23,078 nucleotides of DNA from a virus: positions 1-23,078 of IMG/VR virus record IMGVR_UViG_3300034198_025259; one strand, given 5' to 3'. Below the pieces are notes generated by a model, which saw nothing but the letters and a program-made list of their open reading frames with translations, ran no database searches and was not told the DNA's origin. Shown here piece after piece: positions 6,104-13,625 of this stretch; positions within the stretch are counted from its first letter, which is position 1; every line of letters begins with the position of its first letter. Position numbers and translations under genes: made by a program.

Positions 6104-7621
6104 ATGGCACCAAAAAGAGGAAGCTCTTTTGGTAATTTTGTTCAGTCGCCTGTAAATCCTCCTAATGGAGTGAAGCCAATCACGACTGAATTCTCTAAGG
6201 GTTCAGTACCTGATTCGATCTATTCTGCAAATAGAGAATCAGCCTGGTCCCGGTGGCGACGTGGTTACGAAATAGCAACAGCTACGTTTTACGACAACAG
6301 TTACGAATATCCTTTTCAATATGAGCTTCCAGCTAATTTTGGAAGCGGTGATGGAATGCCAGTGGTTTCTGGTACTTTTGTTGGGTTTCCGACAAAGAAT
6401 AAAGAGATGGGAATGCACTGGGCAGGCTGGCGTTTTGCCGGTGCAATGCGCAGTGATCAATTGGTAGATCCAATCACTTCCGAAAGACTTTATATTGAAT
6501 CCGTAACAGAAGATAAAGATAATTGGTATGTAAAGCTTGCTGGATCCTGGAGCGAATCAAATCCATTGCCACCTTTGTTTTATGTGGAAGATCCGAACGT
6601 ACCTGGTGGATTAACTCCGTTAAATTCTGAAATACTGGAAGATCGGGTTATCACACCTGGCGGTGAGATCATTGATAAAGATACGCTTAATCCAGAGACA
6701 CAAAGAAGATATGGATACGTACAAGCTGTTCTCACTAACACAAATCAAACAACTGGCGTTTTAACTTTAATAAAAGCAGGCTCAATTCAAGTTACGCCTG
6801 ACCAAGAGTATTTAACACCGTCACCAATAGGCTTTACACCAGGTCGTTATCTTATTACCGGCTCCAGGTTTTGCTGTTCTTGCCAGGACTTCACTCATCG
6901 TGATTACGCATTTATGCGTGACATCTCGAAAGGCAATAGAAAAATATTCCCTAGGAATAAAGTCTCCTACATAAAACCAGGTCGTTTTGAGTTAACACGT
7001 CGTGATGGCATATTAGATAACAATGCAATGACACCTGGGGATGTCAATAGAACTATGGAGGTTTATGCACCCCCTGGCTACCAACTTCCACCAAATACTG
7101 CTAATAGTTTTGTAAAAGACAACATAGCAAGAGATAGCCCTGGCATCTATGCAGACTTTGGTGCAACTTATATTAGGAGCACAACCGACCCTGGAACGCT
7201 TGGAGCAAAAGCAGAAGGCATGCCCAAGTTTGGCGACTACTCTTCTAATCAAGGAGAGATTACAGCATTGACAGATAACTGGGAACCACTTCTTGATGAG
7301 TTGCGATACTGCAAACACATCTATGCACTTAAATTTGCAGATAATACATTCCCTCCTGAGCCTTCCGATTTCCCAGTTGGAAGAGATAGTATGGCTGATT
7401 GGGAGCAACGACTAGTAGATCAAACTGAAAATGAACAGCAATCACTTAAGGCAGCAAACTTAAATAGATTTTCTTTGTCCCAAATGGATGTGCCTCCATA
7501 TAACTGCCAGACACCAATGATGATGCCAATGATGCAAAAACTGTTTAATGTTCCAACTGATTTAATTCAGATGCAAGGTTTTACAATGTTTGACAAAGAA
7601 GGAAGACCTTACAAACCATAA
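6104..7621 (+). CDS. Large virion structural protein with a Cys-rich CCxCxxFxHRD segment
   Basis: 505 aa, ATG two bases after the previous stop. The N-terminal 90 residues contain Trp/Arg/Tyr-rich ESAWSRWRRGYEIATATFYD. The middle is a mixture of beta strands. Around residues 255-275 is GSRFCCSCQDFTHRDYAFM, a Cys cluster followed by conserved-looking His-Arg-Asp that could bind metal or form disulphides. The C-terminal part includes a helical region (about 395-450) and a Met-run CQTPMMMPMMQ. I recall similar proteins as unannotated structural proteins of cyanophages; no enzyme function is claimed. It is the last gene before a hairpin and the small mobile-looking island. Confidence 0.58.
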   Translation: MAPKRGSSFGNFVQSPVNPPNGVKPITTEFSKGSVPDSIYSANRESAWSRWRRGYEIATATFYDNSYEYPFQYELPANFGSGDGMPVVSGTFVGFPTKNKEMGMHWAGWRFAGAMRSDQLVDPITSERLYIESVTEDKDNWYVKLAGSWSESNPLPPLFYVEDPNVPGGLTPLNSEILEDRVITPGGEIIDKDTLNPETQRRYGYVQAVLTNTNQTTGVLTLIKAGSIQVTPDQEYLTPSPIGFTPGRYLITGSRFCCSCQDFTHRDYAFMRDISKGNRKIFPRNKVSYIKPGRFELTRRDGILDNNAMTPGDVNRTMEVYAPPGYQLPPNTANSFVKDNIARDSPGIYADFGATYIRSTTDPGTLGAKAEGMPKFGDYSSNQGEITALTDNWEPLLDELRYCKHIYALKFADNTFPPEPSDFPVGRDSMADWEQRLVDQTENEQQSLKAANLNRFSLSQMDVPPYNCQTPMMMPMMQKLFNVPTDLIQMQGFTMFDKEGRPYKP

Positions 7622-7641
7622 CAATTACTGTATACTTATAT

Positions 7642-7659
7642 TAAGTCTCACGAGACTTA
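7642..7659 (+). terminator. Possible terminator hairpin after the first structural operon
   Basis: TAAGTCT (7642-7648), loop CACG, AGACTTA (7653-7659): seven perfect pairs, followed by TTAAGCTTTCCTTT, T-rich but interrupted. The stem is AT-rich, so it would be a weak terminator. It marks the boundary between the 505-aa gene and the island at 7733-8802. Confidence 0.5.
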
Positions 7660-7732
7660 TTAAGCTTTCCTTTACCCCTTGCGAGCAGAACCCACCGTTG
7701 GATATGGTGCGGTTACTTAGCTCATACCAAAC

Positions 7733-8155
7733 ATGAACCACCAACCGCCCCTGGATCAGCGGATTGTGGATGAGTATTTCCGCTTGGCATCTAGCAGAAA
7801 AACAAAAGACATTGCATGGCTTTATGCAATGGTAGCCACCTACGGCTTGACCCCAGAAGAATTGTCATCTTTCGAATGGAGTGCCGAATACTCCATTTCA
7901 GTCCCAACTAAAAAAAGAGCAGTGCGCCCACTACATCCACAGTGGGTATTTTTGTTTAGCCTAAAAGAAAAGCAGCCCCGCGACCTGCAGAGCTGCTATG
8001 TACCCCTTTGTTCACACCTTTATGAAGCAATGGCTTTTCAGAATGTTGAACTCAACATTACTGATTTAATCCTTGCTCATAAGCTCCGGAAAAAGCACTA
8101 CAAGCAAATCAAGCAGCCATCGGAATCATGCCTTGTTTTTGCAGGTGCTTTTTAA
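7733..8155 (+). pseudogene. Truncated tyrosine recombinase (integrase)-like catalytic domain fragment
   Basis: 140 aa. The segment WLYAMVATYGLTPEELSSFEW followed by ISVPTKKRAVRPLHPQWV resembles the start of the tyrosine-recombinase catalytic domain in cyanobacterial and cyanophage integrases (ATYGLRPHE then a KT..RRVWPL..EW stretch, from memory). The catalytic Arg expected after YGL is Thr here, and the later H-x-x-R and nucleophile Tyr are absent because the frame stops too early. The last about 15 residues are read antisense through the end of the neighbouring gene (8109-8155), consistent with truncation. It has no clear ribosome site. It could be a true remnant or a short repurposed DNA-binding protein; catalysis is very unlikely. 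Confidence 0.5.
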
Positions 8156-8327
8156 CAGCTGCTACATTCCACTTGTAGCTGTCCCTGGACATGGTCCCAG
8201 GAAATGCCGCGAAATGGGGTCCAAGCTTTAAAGTGCCGTCATCACGGTACTTAAAGAGCGTTTTGCGTTCAATGCCAAGAAGTTCTTCTGCTTGCTGAGC
8301 AGAGACCCAGCCTGGATGCTTAGCCAT
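8109..8327 (-). CDS. Small HTH (Xis/MerR-like) DNA-binding protein
   Basis: 72 aa on the minus strand. Residues about 7-32 (WVSAQQAEELLGIERKTLF) form an excisionase/MerR-type helix-turn-helix, followed by a basic wing-like region (KYRDDGTLKLGPHF) and a helix AAVKKHLQKQG. Proteins of this shape beside integrase genes in cyanobacteria and their phages act as excisionases or repressors. It converges on the integrase-like fragment with a 47-bp overlap and diverges from the HNH gene across a 136-bp gap that probably carries both promoters. A DNA-binding role is well supported by the motif; the partner and site are unknown. Confidence 0.68.
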   Translation of the reverse strand: MAKHPGWVSAQQAEELLGIERKTLFKYRDDGTLKLGPHFAAFPGTMSRDSYKWNVAAVKKHLQKQGMIPMAA

Positions 8328-8463
8328 TGGAGTGGCGTTGATTACTCATACAACCTAACGCGAGTCAAGGCCCTGTCAATAGGTTTAATAAAGTTTTTAT
8401 CTCTTTACTATGATCTTGTAGATATGTGGGGAAATTAGAATAAATTAACGGCAATCGAAGAGT

Positions 8464-8802
8464 ATGTTTTGCAACGAGCACGAGCCTCTCGCCCTGCTAG
8501 TTGAATTAACTCCAAAGCTTGCCAAGAAACGTTTTAGAGAAAGTATATATCAATCCTGGAACAATAAGTGTGGTTATTGTGGAGACAACGCAACAAGCCT
8601 TGATCACATCATTCCACGCTTTAAGTCGGGCTCATCTAATCGACATAATCTAATCCCTTGTTGCAGGAGGTGCAACGCACATAAGGGATCAGAAGAAATG
8701 CGGAGTTGGTTTGAAAAACAACCCTTCTTTTCTTCTGAAAACCTTGATAGGATTGAAGCCTGGATAAAGCAAGAATCCTTTTTTATTTTTGGTGAGTGTT
8801 AA
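8464..8802 (+). CDS. HNH homing-type endonuclease (free-standing)
   Basis: 112 aa. A zinc-stabilised HNH core spans residues about 32-76: C36-x-x-C39 (CGYC), the D47-H48 pair in LDHIIPRFKSG, N62 in HNLIPCC, C67-x-x-C70 and H73 in RRCNAHKGS. This is the ββα-metal fold that cleaves DNA. The protein has almost nothing beyond the nuclease core, typical of free-standing mobile endonucleases in phages. It is wedged between two virion genes and followed after 6 nt by the 1020-aa gene. A plausible role is homing of its own locus or of a nearby intron; a terminase- or packaging-linked HNH is less likely at this position. Confidence 0.85.
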   Translation: MFCNEHEPLALLVELTPKLAKKRFRESIYQSWNNKCGYCGDNATSLDHIIPRFKSGSSNRHNLIPCCRRCNAHKGSEEMRSWFEKQPFFSSENLDRIEAWIKQESFFIFGEC

Positions 8803-8808
8803 AGAAAA

Positions 8809-11800
8809 ATGGCATTTTGGAATCCTCAGCAAGGCTGGCAAACTTACAACCTACCCGCCAACTTTAGGGTTGATTTTACGCCCGCTGAATTTGCTGGTGA
8901 GTTTCCTGCTAACTTCCCAACAAACTTTAAAGTCAATTTTACTCCTGGCGAATTTGCATCTGAGTTCCCTGCAGACTTAGCGACCAATTTAAAAACAAAT
9001 TTTGTAGCTAATGATTTTGTTGCTCAGTTTCCAGCGGATAAACCAGATAAGCAAGTCGTTTACGTAACTTTTACTGATAATGGTAATTCGGCAAGTATTA
9101 GCAAAGATAGCAGCCCTGGTTCAAAGGCAGTCACAATCAACGGTAACGCCCTTAATGCCGAACAAGCAATTGGCTCTGATACCTTTAAAAAATTAAAGGG
9201 ATCCAACCCATTCATATTGCAGGGTATTTTTAATACAGTACAAAAGGCTGCAATTTCAAACCAGCAAGATATTGTTAAAAGATCAACAGAAGCAACTAAA
9301 CAAAATAATACAAACAAAAAAACAAACGAGGACAACAAAGCGCTGAATGATCAAAACATTCAGAAAAGACAAGATAAAGCAAATCAATTAAATACTGAGA
9401 ACCAGCAAAAGAACGAAGAGAACCAATTTAAAAACCAAGAAGCAACAAAGTTACAACAGCAAAAAGTTGATGAATTAAATGCAGAAGGAAGAGAGTTAAA
9501 TGAAAAGAATACTGCAATTAATAGGTGGAGTCAGAACACTGTCAATCGCTTATCCATAGCACAAGACGGCACTTATAAAAACAACGCAAATGCAATTGAG
9601 TCTGAAGAGCTAAGAGAGATTTTATCTCCAGAAGAATATTCAACTTATATCAATACTGCAAGTGATTCATTTGATGGTTTTTATACTGCAAAAGTAATTA
9701 CCAAGTGGGACCCAAAAACACAAGGTGCTCAGCCACCTGTTGGTGGTTTTGATCCGACTTATTATCGGACACAAACGCAAGGTGGTACTATTGCAGATGA
9801 GCAATGGAATGAAGCTTTAACAGCGGTCTCAATTAACGGTAGAGATAAACCAGATCTTGACATTGTAGGCAAATACGGAAATACAGATAACTATGCTTTC
9901 TTCTATTACACAACACAGGGCAAAGCCGCAGGTGATCGAGGCAATGCAGCGCAAAGGGCTGGTATTGCAGAGGACTACAGCGAAGCCCTAACCGATGCCG
10001 ATTTCCAGCTTTATAGAGATAAAGTCCTCGGTTTATCGGATCGCTTTGATGACCTTCAAGATTGGATCGACGCACAGGATCCGACAATCCTGGCAGAGTG
10101 GGTAAATAGCTTACCAGCGGATCAAAGGAGAGCTTTTAATGATGGAACTTTGCCCGTTCCAACCTTAGATAGCGTACCCGATCGTTTAAGAGGAAGAATT
10201 GTACTTGAGAAAGAAAAAACAATTTTAGAAGGAGAACTTGGCGCTGTTATTAACGCAAAAGATAAGCAACAGCAGCAGACTTTTGGCTCTTTAACCAGTG
10301 ATTCGCTTAAGCAAGCGGCAGCTGAATTACAACGCGTACAAGCAAGCCAAACTCAGTTTGATTTCCTCAGTGGTCTTGAAGGCTTTAACGAAGTATTTTC
10401 AATCAATGAAAGTATTTCTAATTCAATCCTTGGTGATTCGGGAATCGGCGGCGTTCTCGGATTTGTAGCAAATACTGAACGTACCTCAGAAGGCTTAGAA
10501 AAATCCCTGGGAAACGTTACAGGCATTCCCAGTAGAAGCAATGCTGTTTATAACTGGCAGAAATGGTTCGATGATCAGCTATTAACACGTTACGGTGAAG
10601 GTGCTACTTTTCAAGATCCAACAGATCCCAACAACAAATTTACATTAGATGCGGAATTTGCTAAAGATTATATTGAGCGTTATTTAAAGCCGCGTTTTGA
10701 TAACTCAAAATCATTAACTGAGTTCATCAGCTATCTAGATGTAAAGCAAAACGAACAAAACATTTTCCAAACTCAAAGTGCATTGGATTCTTTGAGAGAT
10801 ATTGCAGACTTACGTGCACGTGCATTCCTTGATGGCGTTCGTGGACAAGATCCTTTAAACTTTGACACAAAGTTTTATTTTGATCCCACAGGCAACTTCT
10901 CGGCTGATGATCCTAAATTTGCAAGGTACGCAGAACAAAAATCTGAAGTCGCTAAAGATTGGGAAGACGCCAGAACAAGAGGGGATACTGTAAAAGTTGA
11001 CGGGCTTACCTGGAACCAATGGGCATACTTTTACGGACTTGACGTAAATGATCCAGATCAATTTGCAAAGCTTAATTACCAAGTCAAAGGTGCAGCAAAA
11101 GGTTTTGACCCTGCAAAAGATTTGATTACATTAAAAGACGCAGAGGACTATATTCAGAACACAATTATTCCTGAAATTGCCAATGAAAAATTAAACATTG
11201 GCGATATTAGTTTTTTAAACTTTGTCACACCTGAAGAGTTTGCCGACAATCTACTCGAAGGTATTGACCCAGAGAAACAAAAAGAAGAGTTCGATAAAGT
11301 ACTTGAATCTCTGGGCTTAGGCGGTCAACAGTTAGGCATCGACGAAGTTAAGCAGTATATTGTTGAGGCATTTAGAACAGGTGCTGCAGAAAAGATCAGA
11401 GAATCAATCAAGTTCTTAAATGAAAAAAAACTAAAACCTACACAAGAAAGGCTTGGCGTTGATTACATTGAACGACCAGAAGATTTCAAACCAACCTCAT
11501 CTCCGAACGAGACAGAGCTCTATAAGATATTCAGAAACGCTGGTTATCAAGGTAGCGAGGATGAGTTCTTTGATTCTTTCTTAACAGATGTAGATAGAGG
11601 TGAAGTTCAGTTATTAACACAAGGTCAAAAGGGTTTACAGCTTGGCGGAGCCTTTGCTGGGCTAACAAGCAGAGATCCTTTTAAAGCCTTGTCTTCTATT
11701 GAAACTCTATTTCCAGATGACAAGCCGACAGGATTAAGTAGTAGAAGAGAAGCTGCTGCGCCTAGTTATTTTAGTATATTTACAGACAACAATAGAGCAG

Positions 11801-11871
11801 AAGACTTCAAGAGTGAAAGCGGCAAAAAGATACTTGGTGAATTCACTGCATTATTTAAAGGTGTTGACTAA
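8809..11871 (+). CDS. Giant virion protein with N-terminal 21-residue repeats and a coiled coil
   Basis: 1020 aa. Residues 18-80 hold three tandem 21-residue repeats built on NFxVxFTPxEFAxEFPAxxxT. Residues about 145-245 are an Asn/Gln/Lys/Glu-rich coiled coil (for example KQNNTNKKTNEDNKALNDQN). The remaining about 770 residues are mostly helical and charged, without recognisable enzyme motifs or membrane segments. Length and composition fit an internal virion or DNA-ejection protein, a tape-measure protein, or a large baseplate/tail protein; I cannot decide. The preceding HNH gene ends 6 nt before the ATG. Its stop overlaps the next start as TAATG, so the 99-aa protein is translationally coupled. 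Confidence 0.68.
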   Translation: MAFWNPQQGWQTYNLPANFRVDFTPAEFAGEFPANFPTNFKVNFTPGEFASEFPADLATNLKTNFVANDFVAQFPADKPDKQVVYVTFTDNGNSASISKDSSPGSKAVTINGNALNAEQAIGSDTFKKLKGSNPFILQGIFNTVQKAAISNQQDIVKRSTEATKQNNTNKKTNEDNKALNDQNIQKRQDKANQLNTENQQKNEENQFKNQEATKLQQQKVDELNAEGRELNEKNTAINRWSQNTVNRLSIAQDGTYKNNANAIESEELREILSPEEYSTYINTASDSFDGFYTAKVITKWDPKTQGAQPPVGGFDPTYYRTQTQGGTIADEQWNEALTAVSINGRDKPDLDIVGKYGNTDNYAFFYYTTQGKAAGDRGNAAQRAGIAEDYSEALTDADFQLYRDKVLGLSDRFDDLQDWIDAQDPTILAEWVNSLPADQRRAFNDGTLPVPTLDSVPDRLRGRIVLEKEKTILEGELGAVINAKDKQQQQTFGSLTSDSLKQAAAELQRVQASQTQFDFLSGLEGFNEVFSINESISNSILGDSGIGGVLGFVANTERTSEGLEKSLGNVTGIPSRSNAVYNWQKWFDDQLLTRYGEGATFQDPTDPNNKFTLDAEFAKDYIERYLKPRFDNSKSLTEFISYLDVKQNEQNIFQTQSALDSLRDIADLRARAFLDGVRGQDPLNFDTKFYFDPTGNFSADDPKFARYAEQKSEVAKDWEDARTRGDTVKVDGLTWNQWAYFYGLDVNDPDQFAKLNYQVKGAAKGFDPAKDLITLKDAEDYIQNTIIPEIANEKLNIGDISFLNFVTPEEFADNLLEGIDPEKQKEEFDKVLESLGLGGQQLGIDEVKQYIVEAFRTGAAEKIRESIKFLNEKKLKPTQERLGVDYIERPEDFKPTSSPNETELYKIFRNAGYQGSEDEFFDSFLTDVDRGEVQLLTQGQKGLQLGGAFAGLTSRDPFKALSSIETLFPDDKPTGLSSRREAAAPSYFSIFTDNNRAEDFKSESGKKILGEFTALFKGVD
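8860..9048 (+). repeat. Three tandem 63-bp coding repeats (21 residues each)
   Basis: The repeats begin at the codons for NFRVDF, NFKVNF and NLKTNF, each continuing with an xEFA/NDFV-xEFPA-type core. The first two agree in about two thirds of residues; the third is more diverged. The DNA is also similar but not identical, so the duplication is not recent. Confidence 0.8.
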
Positions 11872-12170
11872 TGTCTGATAAAAGAAAGAAAGCTGTAAAA
11901 GCATCAAAGATTGCCAAGGACTCAATGCAATGCAATAAACCCCGCCGTACTCCCGGTCATCCAACAAAGAGCCATGTCGTGAAGGCTTGCGAAGGTGGTA
12001 AAGAAAAGATTATTCGTTTTGGCCAGCAAGGTGTAGAAGGTGCTGGTAAAAACCCAACAACAGCCAAGGACAAAGCACGCAAGAAGTCATACTACGCGCG
12101 ACACAATGCTCAAGATGCTAATCCTGACAAGATGTCGGCAAGATACTGGTCCCATAAAGTAAAATGGTAG
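11871..12170 (+). CDS. Small basic phage protein (DUF6321-like)
   Basis: 99 aa, strongly basic (many Lys and Arg). The conserved core includes SHVVKACEGGKEKIIRFGQQ, then GVEGAG, then KARKKSYYARHNAQ and a final MSARYWSHKVKW. From memory this matches a family of unknown function found widely in phages and some bacteria (DUF6321). Cys/His and basic residues suggest nucleic-acid contact. It starts inside the stop of the 1020-aa gene (TAATG), so it is made in step with that virion protein. Possibly a virion DNA-binding protein; function unproven. Confidence 0.68.
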   Translation: MSDKRKKAVKASKIAKDSMQCNKPRRTPGHPTKSHVVKACEGGKEKIIRFGQQGVEGAGKNPTTAKDKARKKSYYARHNAQDANPDKMSARYWSHKVKW

Positions 12171-12186
12171 ATAAAACCAAACAGTA

Positions 12187-12438
12187 ATGGAATTAGCCGG
12201 AAAGTACACAGATTTAAAAAAATGGTCCGAAACGCCAGAAGCAACTGGAGGCGAGTACCCAACGTTAAAACAAGAATTGAATCGGCAATTAAACATTTTA
12301 AAAACATCGATTCCCGGATCAAAAGAAGCAGCACAAGCCATGATCACAATCAGTGAACTTCAAAACACAATTGCAATCGTTAAACAAAACACAAGTGCAA
12401 TCCTTAAATCTGAAAACGGACTAAAAAATTATCTCTAA
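12187..12438 (+). CDS. Small hypothetical helical protein
   Basis: 83 aa, ATG 12187, 16 nt after the previous gene. Predicted largely helical: LKQELNRQLNILKTS, then AAQAMITISELQNTIAIVKQ with heptad-like spacing, suggesting a short coiled coil. No family is recognised. It is part of the plus-strand late operon between two basic proteins. The next small gene starts 43 nt after its stop, across a weak AGCCC/GGGCT stem (12438-12442 with 12463-12467). Confidence 0.5.
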   Translation: MELAGKYTDLKKWSETPEATGGEYPTLKQELNRQLNILKTSIPGSKEAAQAMITISELQNTIAIVKQNTSAILKSENGLKNYL

Positions 12439-12481
12439 GCCCGATAGGCTGCTAGACTGCGTGGGCTGATTTCTTACCAGA

Positions 12482-12604
12482 ATGGCAAAAACCAAAGCAA
12501 CAGCTCTTCTAATCGAATCGAAGCCCAAAAAGACACGTCAAGGAGATGGCAAGCATTCACGTCCTAATCACGGACGCAAACTATCTCGCGGTCAAGGTAA
12601 GTAA
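12482..12604 (+). CDS. 40-residue very basic cyanophage protein
   Basis: 40 aa with about 13 Lys/Arg, beginning MAKTKATALLIESKPKKTRQ and closing HGRKLSRGQGK. I recall tiny proteins with the same layout (MAK...ALL...KPKKTRQG...RGQGK) across marine phages, always unannotated. The conserved ends and correct spacing between neighbours support a real gene. High charge and no hydrophobic core suggest a nucleic-acid or virion-interior binding peptide. Its stop is about 15 nt before the hairpin that precedes the endolysin. Confidence 0.62.
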   Translation: MAKTKATALLIESKPKKTRQGDGKHSRPNHGRKLSRGQGK

Positions 12605-12619
12605 TTTTTATGTATGATT

Positions 12620-12641
12620 GGGGGTAATAATATTTGCCCCC
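12620..12641 (+). promoter_or_regulatory. GC-capped hairpin directly abutting the endolysin start codon
   Basis: GGGGGTAA (12620-12627) pairs with TTGCCCCC (12634-12641), five G-C, one G-U and two A-T pairs around loop TAATAT. The ATG begins at the very next base, 12642. No Shine-Dalgarno lies between stem and start, so the fold would strongly affect initiation. By analogy with T4 gene e, where a hairpin hides the lysozyme start in early transcripts, this may delay lysis. A TTG at 12618 could give an 8-residue extension through the stem. Confidence 0.5.
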
Positions 12642-13307
12642 ATGTCAGATTTTTCTGCCGCAATCAATATCATTAGAAAATACGAAGGCTTTAGCGAAAA
12701 GGCATACCCAGATCCTTGCACTGGAGGAGAACCTTATACGATCGGGTATGGCAGTCAATACTATCCAGACGGTGCGCCAGTACGTAAAGGACAGCTTTGC
12801 AGCAAACAAAAAGCATTGGAATATTTATTTCATGAAGTTAACGTCATTGATACTCAACTCGCAAAATTAAATCTGGGCATTGACCACTCTATGCACCAGG
12901 CACTGATCTCATTCATTCATTCGATTGGGTGGGAGCCGTTCCTTTACAGCAACATTGTTGATTGTTTGGAAAGAGAAGACTTTTGCAGTGCCACAGAAGA
13001 GATGGGACGCTGGATCTTTGATGAAGACCATAAAGCTATTGGTGGCCTCCTGGATCGCAGGCGGGAAGAGATCACCTTATTCTTGCTGGATGTTGACGCA
13101 AACCCTTGGTCTTCTACAGAAGTCCTTCTGAAGGCTTTCCGGAACTACACTGCAGCACCCCATCAGGTACGTGCAATCCGGGCACTGGAAGAAAACATCA
13201 ATCCCTATGTTCTTTCCGAATTTGCAAACAGTTTTTTAATTGGCCAAGAAACATGGGATTCTTTTTGGGATAACGAAGCAGAGTGTTTGTTTGATAGCTA
13301 CGATTAG
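12642..13307 (+). CDS. Endolysin, GH24 (T4/P22-type) lysozyme
   Basis: 221 aa from ATG 12642. The GH24 triad is readable: E15 in RKYEGF, D24 in AYPDPC, nine residues later as in T4 lysozyme, and T33 in PYTIGYG. Helices follow, with ALISFIHSIGW near 85-95 and LLDRRREEITLFL near 140, the usual end of the family. It cleaves the glycan strand of peptidoglycan to release progeny. About 70 residues beyond the normal domain (FRNYTAAPHQVRAIRALEEN onward) form an acidic extra segment of unknown role. No signal or membrane segment is seen, so it needs a holin or other export route; no holin is recognised nearby. The TTG at 12618 is a possible but weaker start. Confidence 0.86.
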   Translation: MSDFSAAINIIRKYEGFSEKAYPDPCTGGEPYTIGYGSQYYPDGAPVRKGQLCSKQKALEYLFHEVNVIDTQLAKLNLGIDHSMHQALISFIHSIGWEPFLYSNIVDCLEREDFCSATEEMGRWIFDEDHKAIGGLLDRRREEITLFLLDVDANPWSSTEVLLKAFRNYTAAPHQVRAIRALEENINPYVLSEFANSFLIGQETWDSFWDNEAECLFDSYD

Positions 13308-13325
13308 AATAATTTCATCGAAAAC

Positions 13326-13625
13326 ATGCAAAGCGGAATGGAACGATCTGTCGAACCAAGGGAATTTGAGCTCCCACTTGAGCTTCAGTTTTCTATGCGC
13401 AAAGCAGAGCTTGCAGCCAAAGAGCTAACATGGGACGAACTCTATTGTGCACTTCTTAACCTGTACCACCAGCGATTGATGGAGTGGTACGCAGTGAAAG
13501 CTTTGATGGAAGAGGAGAATGTTTCTATTGACTTTGATATGCCAACAGATTTGGAGCTAGCAGAACTCGCCGCCGCATGTGCATACGACGACGAGGATGA
13601 GGAAGACGATCTTCAGCCGTTCTGA
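13326..13625 (+). CDS. nblA: NblA-like phycobilisome degradation adaptor with an acidic tail
   Basis: 99 aa. Residues about 14-62 follow the NblA pattern: FELPLELQFSMRKAE, then a polar stretch (ELTWDELYCALLNLY) and HQRLMEWYAVKALM, matching L-x-LE-x-QF-x-MR ... L-x-x-LY-x-Q-x-M ... K-x-L-x from memory. NblA dimers bind phycobilisomes and the ClpC chaperone to start antenna breakdown; viral copies are known in freshwater cyanophages such as Ma-LMM01 and in marine metagenomes. The C-terminal about 35 residues are unusually acidic (YDDEDEEDD), absent from short NblA. It sits just after the endolysin gene. It could instead be an unrelated small helical pair. ATG 13338 is an alternative start. Confidence 0.6.
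   Translation: MQSGMERSVEPREFELPLELQFSMRKAELAAKELTWDELYCALLNLYHQRLMEWYAVKALMEEENVSIDFDMPTDLELAELAAACAYDDEDEEDDLQPF

Noticed and set aside
7733-8327. Functional integrase plus excisionase, meaning a temperate phage
   Set aside because: The integrase-like frame lacks the first catalytic Arg and the C-terminal His-x-x-Arg and Tyr, so it cannot support integration by itself.
8328-8463. Divergent promoters between the HTH and HNH genes
   Set aside because: TATGAT (8409-8414) and TAGAAT (8436-8441) are present but neither has a -35 box at proper spacing; not strong enough to list as features.
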